Shown piece by piece: positions 1 to 5,532 of a DNA stretch of 6,736 bases (positions are counted from its first letter, which is position 1; each line of letters opens with the position of its first letter). A program made the translations under genes and the position numbers. The stretch is from an uncultured Bacteroidota bacterium (GTDB lineage: Bacteria; Bacteroidota; Bacteroidia; B-17B0; Aurantibacillaceae), in the NCBI GenBank assembly GCA_903923915.1, contig CAIXZI010000352.1, positions 1 through 6,736 of the forward strand, given 5' to 3'. The notes under the pieces are model-generated. The model was not told the DNA's origin, ran no database searches, and saw only the letters and a list, made by a program, of their open reading frames with translations.

Positions 1-1227
1 TGGGTAATCTAACTCGTTATAGTTTGGAACCCATTTTTTTATGTAATCTAATTTGGAATCAAATTTTTTAGTTTGCTCATACGGACTAAAAACTCTAAAA
101 TAGGGTGCGGCGTCGCAACCACTACTGGCAGCCCATTGCCAGCCGCCATTGTTGGCGCTTAAATCAAAATCTAATAATTTTTGTGCAAAGTAGGCTTCGC
201 CCCAACGCCAGTCTATTAATAAATGTTTTACTAAAAAACTGGCAACAATCATACGCACGCGGTTGTGCATAAAACCTGTTTTGTTTAATTCGTTCATGCC
301 TGCATCTACAATAGGGTAACCTGTTTTAGCGTTACACCAAGCGTCAAATTCTTTTTCATTATTGCGCCAAGGAATTCTATTATAGGAAGGTTTAAAAGCA
401 CCCTCAACCACGTGCGGAAAATGAAATAAAATCGTCATATAAAAATCTCGCCAGATGAGTTCATTAAGCCATGTATTATTTAGTTGGATGGCTTTTTGTG
501 CAAGTACACGAATACTAATTGTTCCAAAACGCAAATGCACACTTAACCGGGTAGTGCCTGCTATGGCAGGGAAATCTCGCTGTTGGGTGTATTGACTTAT
601 TATTTCTTCATCAATAATTGGTTTAGAGAAAAGTAAATCTGTTTCTTTAAAACCAAGTTCTTTTAACGAAGGAATATCAAAAGGTTTGCATTTATAGAAG
701 TTTGAGAAATATAATTTAGTGGGGTAAGATTTGATGTAAAAATCATTGAGCTTCTTTTTCCATTTGTTTGCGTAAGGAGTAAAAACCGTATAAGGCAAAC
801 CATCATCTTTTGTTACTTCATTCTTTTCAAAAATGCATTGGTCTTTGTGCGTTTTAAAGTCAATGTCCTTACTTTGTAGAAAATCTTTTACCTGGTTATC
901 TCTGTCAATGGCTGTAGGTTCATAATCATGATTGGCATAAACAGTAGTTACTTTAAATTCTGTAAGAATGCTTTTAAAAATTTCCAGAGGCTCGCCATGA
1001 TATATTTTTATGCTACTTCCTAACTTTTGTAAATCTTCTTGAAGTGATTTAATGGCGCTGTGAATGAAATGTACGCGTCTATCTTGTTTATCTTCTAATT
1101 TATTTAGGATAGTTGTATCAAAAATAAAAACGGGAAGTACATTTTGATTGTTTTTTAATGCATAGTACAATCCTGCATTATCATGCAAACGCAAATCGCG
1201 TCGAAACCAAAAAACAGAAATTTGCAT
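1..1227 (-). CDS. phrB: Class I CPD photolyase (deoxyribodipyrimidine photo-lyase), C-terminus cut by window edge
   Basis: Flavoenzyme that uses blue/near-UV light to split cyclobutane pyrimidine dimers in DNA; cytosolic repair. The frame is open for 409 codons from ATG (1227-1225) to the window edge; the family is usually about 430-470 residues, so only a short C-terminal tail is missing. An N-terminal alpha/beta antenna domain (start MQISVFWFRRDLRLHDN, about residues 1-130) is followed by a helical FAD domain. Visible FAD-domain motifs are GTTRLS (224-229), TGYPIVDAGM (302-311), DWRWGE (339-344) and NNGGWQW (359-365). By alignment from memory to E. coli PhrB, the electron-transfer tryptophans W306/W359/W382 correspond to W287/W340/W363, with the same spacing. 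The flavin-N5 Asn (N378) corresponds to N359, which favours a repair photolyase over a signalling cryptochrome. The antenna cofactor cannot be told. The ATG follows directly on the TAA of the upstream membrane-protein gene, so it is probably translated by coupling in the same transcript. No frameshift seen. Confidence 0.95.
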   Translation of the reverse strand, partial: MQISVFWFRRDLRLHDNAGLYYALKNNQNVLPVFIFDTTILNKLEDKQDRRVHFIHSAIKSLQEDLQKLGSSIKIYHGEPLEIFKSILTEFKVTTVYANHDYEPTAIDRDNQVKDFLQSKDIDFKTHKDQCIFEKNEVTKDDGLPYTVFTPYANKWKKKLNDFYIKSYPTKLYFSNFYKCKPFDIPSLKELGFKETDLLFSKPIIDEEIISQYTQQRDFPAIAGTTRLSVHLRFGTISIRVLAQKAIQLNNTWLNELIWRDFYMTILFHFPHVVEGAFKPSYNRIPWRNNEKEFDAWCNAKTGYPIVDAGMNELNKTGFMHNRVRMIVASFLVKHLLIDWRWGEAYFAQKLLDFDLSANNGGWQWAASSGCDAAPYFRVFSPYEQTKKFDSKLDYIKKWVPNYNELDYP

Positions 1228-1473
1228 TTATATTTTCTCTTGTTTTTCTTTGACTCGCGCTTCCATTTTACGGCGGCGACTACGATTAAAGGAATACAAT
1301 AAGCCTGCAATAAAAGTTAGAGCAATAAAATAAAGTGCTTGCTCTCTATCGTTTTTAATAAGACAATAAGCAGATAATAATATAGAAAGAATTGAAAACC
1401 CCATCCATAAATATTCTTTACCCTTGTATGCTAAGTACAAATAATCTTTTTGTGGTTTTTGCTCTTTTGCCAT
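1228..1473 (-). CDS. Small two-helix membrane protein of unknown function
   Basis: An 81-residue protein that I do not recognise. Two hydrophobic segments are visible, about residues 22-39 (LWMGFSILSILLSAYCLI) and 46-62 (ALYFIALTFIAGLLYSF), joined by a short polar turn (KNDREQ). The N-terminal part is rich in Lys, and the tail after the second helix is strongly basic (RSRRRK, then mixed charge to the end). By the positive-inside rule this suggests a hairpin in the inner membrane with both ends in the cytoplasm (inference). There is no signal peptide, Cys pair or known motif. Its ATG (1473-1471) shares one base with the stop codon of the upstream secreted-protein gene (TAATG), and its TAA (1230-1228) abuts the photolyase ATG. 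It therefore very likely belongs to a three-gene transcript. That tight packing, plus a coherent membrane topology, is the main evidence that it is a real gene. Confidence 0.8.
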   Translation of the reverse strand: MAKEQKPQKDYLYLAYKGKEYLWMGFSILSILLSAYCLIKNDREQALYFIALTFIAGLLYSFNRSRRRKMEARVKEKQEKI

Positions 1474-3188
1474 TACTTAGAAATAATAATTTTTTTGGTT
1501 GATGTATATTCTTTGGTGGAAATTTTTACAAAATAAATTCCGGCTTCAAGCGCTGAAATATCTATGTTTAATGGTTCTCCAGTATATTTGCTTTCATTTT
1601 GAGAAACTAAACTTCCGTTAATGGCATATATATCTGCATGAATATTTTCATTATGAATAAAATTTGCTGCAATAGTTATTTGATTGATGGCCGGATTAGG
1701 ATAAACTGTTACTTGTGCATGATTATCAGCTAATTTTTCTACACCTAAAGGATACGTTATATAAACGTAATAATCTTCTGTTTCTCCGCTTCCAAAAGTA
1801 GTGCACACTGTTGACGAATCATTTGGATTGCCGCTTACACGTGTTCTTATACGCATTAAGGTTAATCCTAATTGTGCATTTGAAGGAACAGAAAAAGAAG
1901 TTTTAAAAAGACTATCTACCTGTGTAGTTAAAACGCCGCCTATGGTTGCTGTATCATATACAGAAGGCGATTGTGTGCAAATTTGTTTCCATTCAGAAGT
2001 TTCTAATAAACCATTTCTATTAAAATCTATCCAAAAAGAGGCACTAACATCTCCGTTAAATCTGGTGTCTAAAATATAAGATGAGCCTTGGTTTAACGTT
2101 GCAGTAGTATTTCCGCTTGTTGGATATAATTTATAATTGTTTACTGAGCAGCCTGTTAATCCATTGGCAAGTGTAGTATTTTCAATAGCTACAGAATCTA
2201 TGGCCGTATTGCTTGAACAGCCTCCTCCTAAATTAGTGCAATAACATTTCATAAAATCGCGAATTGTTATTTCTTTAACAGATGAATAAGCTGTTTGTCC
2301 GGAACAAGTAACAGCGCACCTATACCAAGTTGTATCATGCAATATTTGAAATAATGTTGTTGAGTCTGCTTGTGAAATATTGCTAAAAGTTATCCCGTCA
2401 TTTGATTTTTGCCATTGATAACTTAATCCTGTAGCAGATGTATTTCCTTGCAGCGACAAAACAAAAATTTCATTTAAACAAAGCGTATCGCTTGTAGATA
2501 TTGTTGTTCCAGCATTTGGCATTCCGCTACAAGAGGCAATAGGCGTTATGCTAAGTTGAACATTAGGACGGTTATGTGAAACTATACCATTGCTTGTTGG
2601 CATTGTATTATCTTGATTCCAATATTGCGACGTGTAAAAACTTGTGTTATAAGTATAATGCGAAAAGAATTTTCCGTTGATGCTTTCATTGCCGGCACCT
2701 AAGGCATTTGTTTCAAAAATAAATTCAACCGGTTTAGAAGTAGCGTGTGTAAACGGAGTAGTAAAATTTATAGTTACCCAAGTATTTTTAACAAAAGATG
2801 TAGATGGTACGGTTCCTGAATAGACCAAAGTCGCACCCGATTCTTCGTTTGCAACAGTTGATGTAACGGTAAAAGCCGAATCGCTGGTTTCTCTAACATA
2901 TATATTTAAAGGCACATTGCCCGGTGTATGAATAGAATCGCAATAAACCGCAATAGAAGTGATTTGTCCGTAAGAGCCAATTTCACTGTGCCTGTATATA
3001 ATGGCTGTGCGCTCATACCCAAAATAAGTACCTAACGGTTTACGATGCTCAACATTTGTAATTGGTGCAGCAGTTACTGTATTAGTAGGTGGATTACCCG
3101 ATGGAATAGTAATTGTAACCTGAGCGAAAAAAATCTGTATAAAGAATACAAATGCAAGCGTTAAAACAAATTTTAATTTTTGGCACAT
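1473..3188 (-). CDS. Secreted multidomain protein with Ig-like, GEVED-type and T9SS C-terminal sorting domains
   Basis: A 571-residue exported protein, probably delivered to the cell surface or released by the type IX secretion system; no enzymatic function can be assigned. Order of parts: a Sec signal peptide (about 1-22, hydrophobic LTLAFVFFIQIFFAQ); a beta-rich N-terminal module (about 40-215) of the kind common in Bacteroidota surface proteins; an Ig-like module (about 219-309, with LSYQWQKSNDG and WYRCAVTCSG); a Cys-rich link (CYCTNLGGGC, 315-324); a GEVED-type module (FWIDFNRNG at 385-393, closing with GETEDYYVYI at 468-477); and a C-terminal sorting domain (about 495-571) starting VYPNPA and ending GIYFVKIS...KKIIISK. 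The sorting domain is normally removed on export. Start chosen at ATG 3188-3186 because it places the signal peptide at the N-terminus. It is the first gene of the minus-strand unit; its TAA overlaps the next ATG. It may bind glycans or act as an adhesin, but no binding residues can be pointed to. Confidence 0.9.
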   Translation of the reverse strand: MCQKLKFVLTLAFVFFIQIFFAQVTITIPSGNPPTNTVTAAPITNVEHRKPLGTYFGYERTAIIYRHSEIGSYGQITSIAVYCDSIHTPGNVPLNIYVRETSDSAFTVTSTVANEESGATLVYSGTVPSTSFVKNTWVTINFTTPFTHATSKPVEFIFETNALGAGNESINGKFFSHYTYNTSFYTSQYWNQDNTMPTSNGIVSHNRPNVQLSITPIASCSGMPNAGTTISTSDTLCLNEIFVLSLQGNTSATGLSYQWQKSNDGITFSNISQADSTTLFQILHDTTWYRCAVTCSGQTAYSSVKEITIRDFMKCYCTNLGGGCSSNTAIDSVAIENTTLANGLTGCSVNNYKLYPTSGNTTATLNQGSSYILDTRFNGDVSASFWIDFNRNGLLETSEWKQICTQSPSVYDTATIGGVLTTQVDSLFKTSFSVPSNAQLGLTLMRIRTRVSGNPNDSSTVCTTFGSGETEDYYVYITYPLGVEKLADNHAQVTVYPNPAINQITIAANFIHNENIHADIYAINGSLVSQNESKYTGEPLNIDISALEAGIYFVKISTKEYTSTKKIIISK

Positions 3189-3210
3189 ATTAACTAAATT
3201 TAGTAGCGGT

Positions 3211-3218
3211 CAAAGGTA
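3211..3218 (-). promoter_or_regulatory. Candidate -7 element (TACCTTTG) for the secreted-protein / photolyase unit
   Basis: On the minus strand this reads TACCTTTG, an exact match to the Bacteroidota -7 consensus TAnnTTTG. Transcription would start a few bases downstream, giving a leader of roughly 15-20 nt before the ATG at 3188. The weak point is the -33 box: the nearest TTG on this strand lies 27 nt upstream, longer than the usual 19-21 nt, so the call rests on the -7 match and its position. Confidence 0.4.
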
Positions 3219-3238
3219 AAATTTATTTGATGTAAGTA

Positions 3239-3254
3239 GCGTTAGCAACGCGTT
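3239..3254. promoter_or_regulatory. Short dyad between the divergent promoters (possible operator)
   Basis: GCGTT (3239-3243) and AACGC (3247-3251) form an inverted repeat around AGC, and the right arm overlaps a perfect 8-bp palindrome AACGCGTT (3247-3254). It is a small GC-richer island in AT-rich DNA and sits between the two candidate -7 elements, where a regulator could affect both directions. Short dyads occur by chance and no regulator gene is nearby, so the operator role is a guess. Confidence 0.25.
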
Positions 3255-3261
3255 AAAATAA

Positions 3262-3269
3262 TAGATTTG
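3262..3269 (+). promoter_or_regulatory. Candidate -7 element (TAGATTTG) for the rhomboid gene
   Basis: Exact match to TAnnTTTG, ending 12 nt before the ATG at 3282, which would leave a very short leader. No good TTTG -33 box is found 19-21 nt upstream; TTTG at 3226-3229 is too far away at 32 nt. The in-frame TTG at 3267 falls inside this element, which argues against it being the start codon. Confidence 0.35.
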
Positions 3270-3281
3270 TGGTGTTTTAAA

Positions 3282-4088
3282 ATGAGTAGTACAAGCTTGG
3301 GAGATAGATTAGGGAAATTTAAGAGTTTCTCGGTAGTGGCGCAAATACTGCTTATCAATGGTGTTTTCTTTTTGTTGTGCAACATTATTGCCAATATTAT
3401 TAATCCATCGTTGATTAATTACTTTACCATGCCATCTAACTTAAGTGAGCTATTAGTTAGGTTTTACACGCCTTTTACCTATATGTTTACGCATTTAGAG
3501 ATTAGTCATGTGTTTTTTAACATGATATACTTTTATTTTATGGGAGAAATTTTTTCATCCATTGTTGGCGAAAAGCGTTTGTGGTTTGTGTATATTTTAG
3601 GAGGCCTTGCCGGAGCTATTTTCTACGCTTTATTTTTTAATTTGTTTGTTCAGGGCAATTATTATTTACTAGGCGCTTCTGCTTCGGTTACGGCGGTTTC
3701 TATTGTAGCGGCCATATATGCCCCTAATTTACCTGTTAGCGTTTTTTTTATCGGGTCGTTTCCTTTAAAATGGGTTGTTTTGGTGTTATTTTTATTATCA
3801 ACCATCATCGATATTTCAGTTAATACAGGCGGAAAAGTAGCCCATATTGGTGGTGCTTTTTTTGGTTTGCTGTATGGTATGCAATTAAAAAAAGGAAATG
3901 ATTTGATGGAATTCTTTAAAAGAAAACCAAATACAAAAAGTAAAAATTTAAAAGTAGTGCACTCTATTCAGATGGATGCCGATGAGAAAACATTAGACGA
4001 AATTTTAGACAAAATTAACAAAAGTGGCTACGAAAGCCTTAGTAAGAAAGAGAAAGAAACACTTCAAAAAATCGCCTCAAAAAAATAA
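3282..4088 (+). CDS. Rhomboid-family intramembrane serine protease
   Basis: Integral inner-membrane protease that would cleave transmembrane segments of other membrane proteins; the substrate is unknown. The protein is 268 residues from ATG 3282; an in-frame TTG at 3267 would add five residues but lies in a promoter-like element. Several hydrophobic helices span about residues 18-200. Motifs: HVFFN (76-80, the HxxxN of TM2), a GxSx motif GASA with the likely nucleophile S133, and AHIGGAFFG with the likely catalytic H188 followed by the usual small-residue Gly pattern. The Ser-His dyad is thus complete and an active protease is expected. The last about 65 residues are soluble and charged: a basic stretch after the last helix, then a short helical segment (LDEILDKINKSGYESLSKKEKE), a tail I associate from memory with Bacteroidota rhomboids. 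The gene is divergent from the secreted-protein unit and precedes hemA on the same strand after a 108-nt gap. Confidence 0.92.
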   Translation: MSSTSLGDRLGKFKSFSVVAQILLINGVFFLLCNIIANIINPSLINYFTMPSNLSELLVRFYTPFTYMFTHLEISHVFFNMIYFYFMGEIFSSIVGEKRLWFVYILGGLAGAIFYALFFNLFVQGNYYLLGASASVTAVSIVAAIYAPNLPVSVFFIGSFPLKWVVLVLFLLSTIIDISVNTGGKVAHIGGAFFGLLYGMQLKKGNDLMEFFKRKPNTKSKNLKVVHSIQMDADEKTLDEILDKINKSGYESLSKKEKETLQKIASKK

Positions 4089-4112
4089 TTTGTTTTGAAT
4101 GCTAGCGAGGGT

Positions 4113-4134
4113 GATAATAATCATCTTATTAATC
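4113..4134. repeat. Imperfect AT-rich inverted repeat after the rhomboid gene
   Basis: AATAA (4116-4120) can pair with TTATT (4126-4130) around TCATC, and GAT (4113-4115) with ATC (4132-4134), leaving one bulged A at 4131. The structure is flanked by two direct copies of CGAGG (4106-4110 and 4134-4138). The stem is weak and has no T-run behind it, so it is not a convincing terminator. Significance is uncertain. Confidence 0.25.
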
Positions 4135-4157
4135 GAGGCGAGATGACATTGTTATGA

Positions 4158-4187
4158 CAAATATCTTAACCAAAAATAAGATATTTG
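4158..4187 (+). promoter_or_regulatory. Perfect 11-bp inverted repeat just upstream of hemA
   Basis: The arms CAAATATCTTA (4158-4168) and TAAGATATTTG (4177-4187) are perfect reverse complements separated by an 8-nt loop (ACCAAAAA). The right arm ends 9 nt before the hemA ATG at 4197 and the left arm starts 69 nt after the rhomboid stop. It could be an RNA hairpin affecting hemA translation, an operator for a dimeric regulator, or an atypical terminator for the rhomboid gene. No T-tract follows the stem and its arms are AT-rich, which weakens the terminator reading. The right arm also contains GATATTTG, one mismatch from a -7 element, but no -33 box fits. The inverted repeat is certain; its role is not. 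Confidence 0.55.
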
Positions 4188-4196
4188 AACTGGCTT

Positions 4197-5429
4197 ATGA
4201 AGCAAGAATATTTTTACACTGTAGCGGTTACCCACAAAAATTTTTCGCTGAAAGAAATTGGCAGACTTCATGCTGAAGATTCGGATGTAAAAAACATCCT
4301 TACAAAAATTAAAACCGAACTTGGTTTAAAAGAACTGGTTTACCTTTCTACCTGTAATAGAGTTGAATTTTTATTTACTACCAAAAAGCCCGTAAATAAG
4401 GCATTTTTAAATAATTTGTTTTTATTACTAAATGAAAAATTAAAGAAAGCCGAAGTAGCTAAATTAGCCACTTACGCTAAAGTTTATTCAGGAAGCGAGG
4501 CTGTGAGTCATATTTTATGCGTGGCTTCTTCTTTAGATTCTTTAGTAGTTGGCGAACGAGAAATTATTACCCAATTTAGATTAGCCTACGACAAATGCAA
4601 TGAATATGGCCTAACGGGCGATTTTATGCGTTTGTTATCAAGGCATACTGTTGAAACTGCCAAACAAATTTTTACCGAAACAGATATTGCTAAAAACCCG
4701 GTTTCGGTTATGTCATTAGCCTATCGTTTGTTAAAAGAAAAAAATATAAAAGATAATGCACGCTGTGTGTTTATTGGTGCCGGACAAACCAATGCCACCA
4801 TGGCAAAGTACCTTAAAAAGCACAGCTTTTCTACGTTTACCGTATTTAATCGTACTTTACCTAAAGCAACGCAATTGGCTACTGAGCTTGGTGCAGAGGC
4901 ATATACATTAACTCAGTTAAAAAAATATACCAAAGGGTTTGATGTGCTAATTACTTGTACCGGATCAAGTGATAATCTTATCACAAGTGAAGTTTACAAA
5001 CAACTTTTACAAAACGATACCGATAAAAAAATAATTATTGATTTAGCAGTTCCGGTTGATGTGCATCCGCAAGTGCTTAAAAAACACAACATAGATTATA
5101 TTTCGGTTACCGATATTAAAAAGCAAGCCAAGCAAAATGTTTTTTTACGAAAAAAAGAAATAAAAATTTGTGAAGCTATTATTGCTGAAAAAACTACTGA
5201 GTTTGCGGGCATTTTGCACGAACGCACCATTGAACTTGCCTTTGGAGAAATACCACAAAAAATAAAAGAGATAAACAATTTAGCTTTAACTGAGGTGTTT
5301 GCCAAAGATGTAAATGTGTTGGATGAAAACTCTCGTCAAACAGTTGAAAAAATAATGAATTACCTCGAAAAAAAGTATAACGCGGTAGCCATTACCACGG
5401 CTAAAAAGGTTTTTCTGCAAGAAAAATAA
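4197..5429 (+). CDS. hemA: Glutamyl-tRNA reductase
   Basis: NADPH-dependent reduction of glutamyl-tRNA(Glu) to glutamate-1-semialdehyde, the first committed step of C5-pathway heme/tetrapyrrole synthesis; cytosolic dimer. The protein is 410 residues from ATG 4197, close to the usual family length. Motifs: the catalytic region STCNRVE (51-57) with nucleophile C53; SLDSLVVGEREI (112-123), the family's substrate-domain signature; GAGQTN (194-199), the NADPH-binding loop; FNRT (217-220); DLAVPVDV (282-289); and a C-terminal helical dimerisation region. An in-frame TTG at 4185 would add four residues but lies inside the right arm of a perfect inverted repeat, so ATG 4197 is preferred; it gives a normal N-terminus (YFYTVAVTHKNFSL). 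The gene is not followed by hemC or another heme gene here, so it appears detached from the pathway's other genes on the visible side. All key residues are present. Confidence 0.97.
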   Translation: MKQEYFYTVAVTHKNFSLKEIGRLHAEDSDVKNILTKIKTELGLKELVYLSTCNRVEFLFTTKKPVNKAFLNNLFLLLNEKLKKAEVAKLATYAKVYSGSEAVSHILCVASSLDSLVVGEREIITQFRLAYDKCNEYGLTGDFMRLLSRHTVETAKQIFTETDIAKNPVSVMSLAYRLLKEKNIKDNARCVFIGAGQTNATMAKYLKKHSFSTFTVFNRTLPKATQLATELGAEAYTLTQLKKYTKGFDVLITCTGSSDNLITSEVYKQLLQNDTDKKIIIDLAVPVDVHPQVLKKHNIDYISVTDIKKQAKQNVFLRKKEIKICEAIIAEKTTEFAGILHERTIELAFGEIPQKIKEINNLALTEVFAKDVNVLDENSRQTVEKIMNYLEKKYNAVAITTAKKVFLQEK

Positions 5430-5457
5430 TATTATTTCATTTTACCTCTGATTTATG

Positions 5458-5473
5458 CTAATCGTTAGTTTTT
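5458..5473 (+). terminator. Weak terminator-like hairpin after hemA
   Basis: CTAA (5458-5461) pairs with TTAG (5465-5468) around TCG, and a further G-T wobble is possible outside the stem; five T residues follow (5469-5473). It lies 29 nt after the hemA stop. The stem is only 4-5 bp and AT-rich, far below a typical intrinsic terminator, so this is tentative. Confidence 0.22.
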
Positions 5474-5474
5474 G

Positions 5475-5506
5475 TTTGGGCAATATTTTAATTTTATGTA
5501 AATTCG
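5475..5506 (+). promoter_or_regulatory. Bacteroidota-type promoter for the repeat protein
   Basis: TTTG (5475-5478) is followed after 20 nt by TAAATTCG (5499-5506), which matches the -7 consensus TAnnTTTG at all but one position. The spacing fits the usual 19-21 nt. The expected start site around 5510-5513 leaves a leader of about 20 nt before the ATG at 5533. It is the only promoter in the window with both boxes in register. Confidence 0.45.
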
Positions 5507-5532
5507 TAAAGTAAACCTTAAAAAAAACTCCT

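Larger units (their letters stand above)
3189..3281. promoter_or_regulatory. Divergent intergenic region between secreted-protein unit and rhomboid gene
   Basis: These 93 bp separate two genes transcribed away from each other, so both promoters must lie here or overlap the 5' ends. No Shine-Dalgarno-like purine run precedes either ATG, as is usual in Bacteroidota. It holds two outward-facing -7-like elements and a dyad, listed separately. Confidence 0.6.

Noticed and set aside
1801..2079. Plus-strand open frame of 92 codons
   Set aside because: It lies fully antisense inside the secreted-protein gene, has no domain character or upstream signals, and is explained as a shadow of that gene.
3267..3281. 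TTG start adding five residues to the rhomboid protein
   Set aside because: The TTG is the last part of the TAGATTTG promoter-like element, and the ATG at 3282 gives a normal N-terminus.
4185..4196. TTG start adding four residues to HemA
   Set aside because: The TTG lies inside the right arm of the perfect inverted repeat, and the ATG at 4197 fits the family N-terminus better.
4154..4276. Forty-codon plus-strand frame (ATG 4154, TGA 4274-4276) overlapping the hemA start as a possible leader peptide
   Set aside because: It is out of frame with hemA, crosses the hairpin, and has no composition typical of an attenuator peptide; most likely chance.
5096..5305. Minus-strand open frame of 69 codons
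   Set aside because: Antisense within hemA, whose own frame is unmistakable; no separate support.
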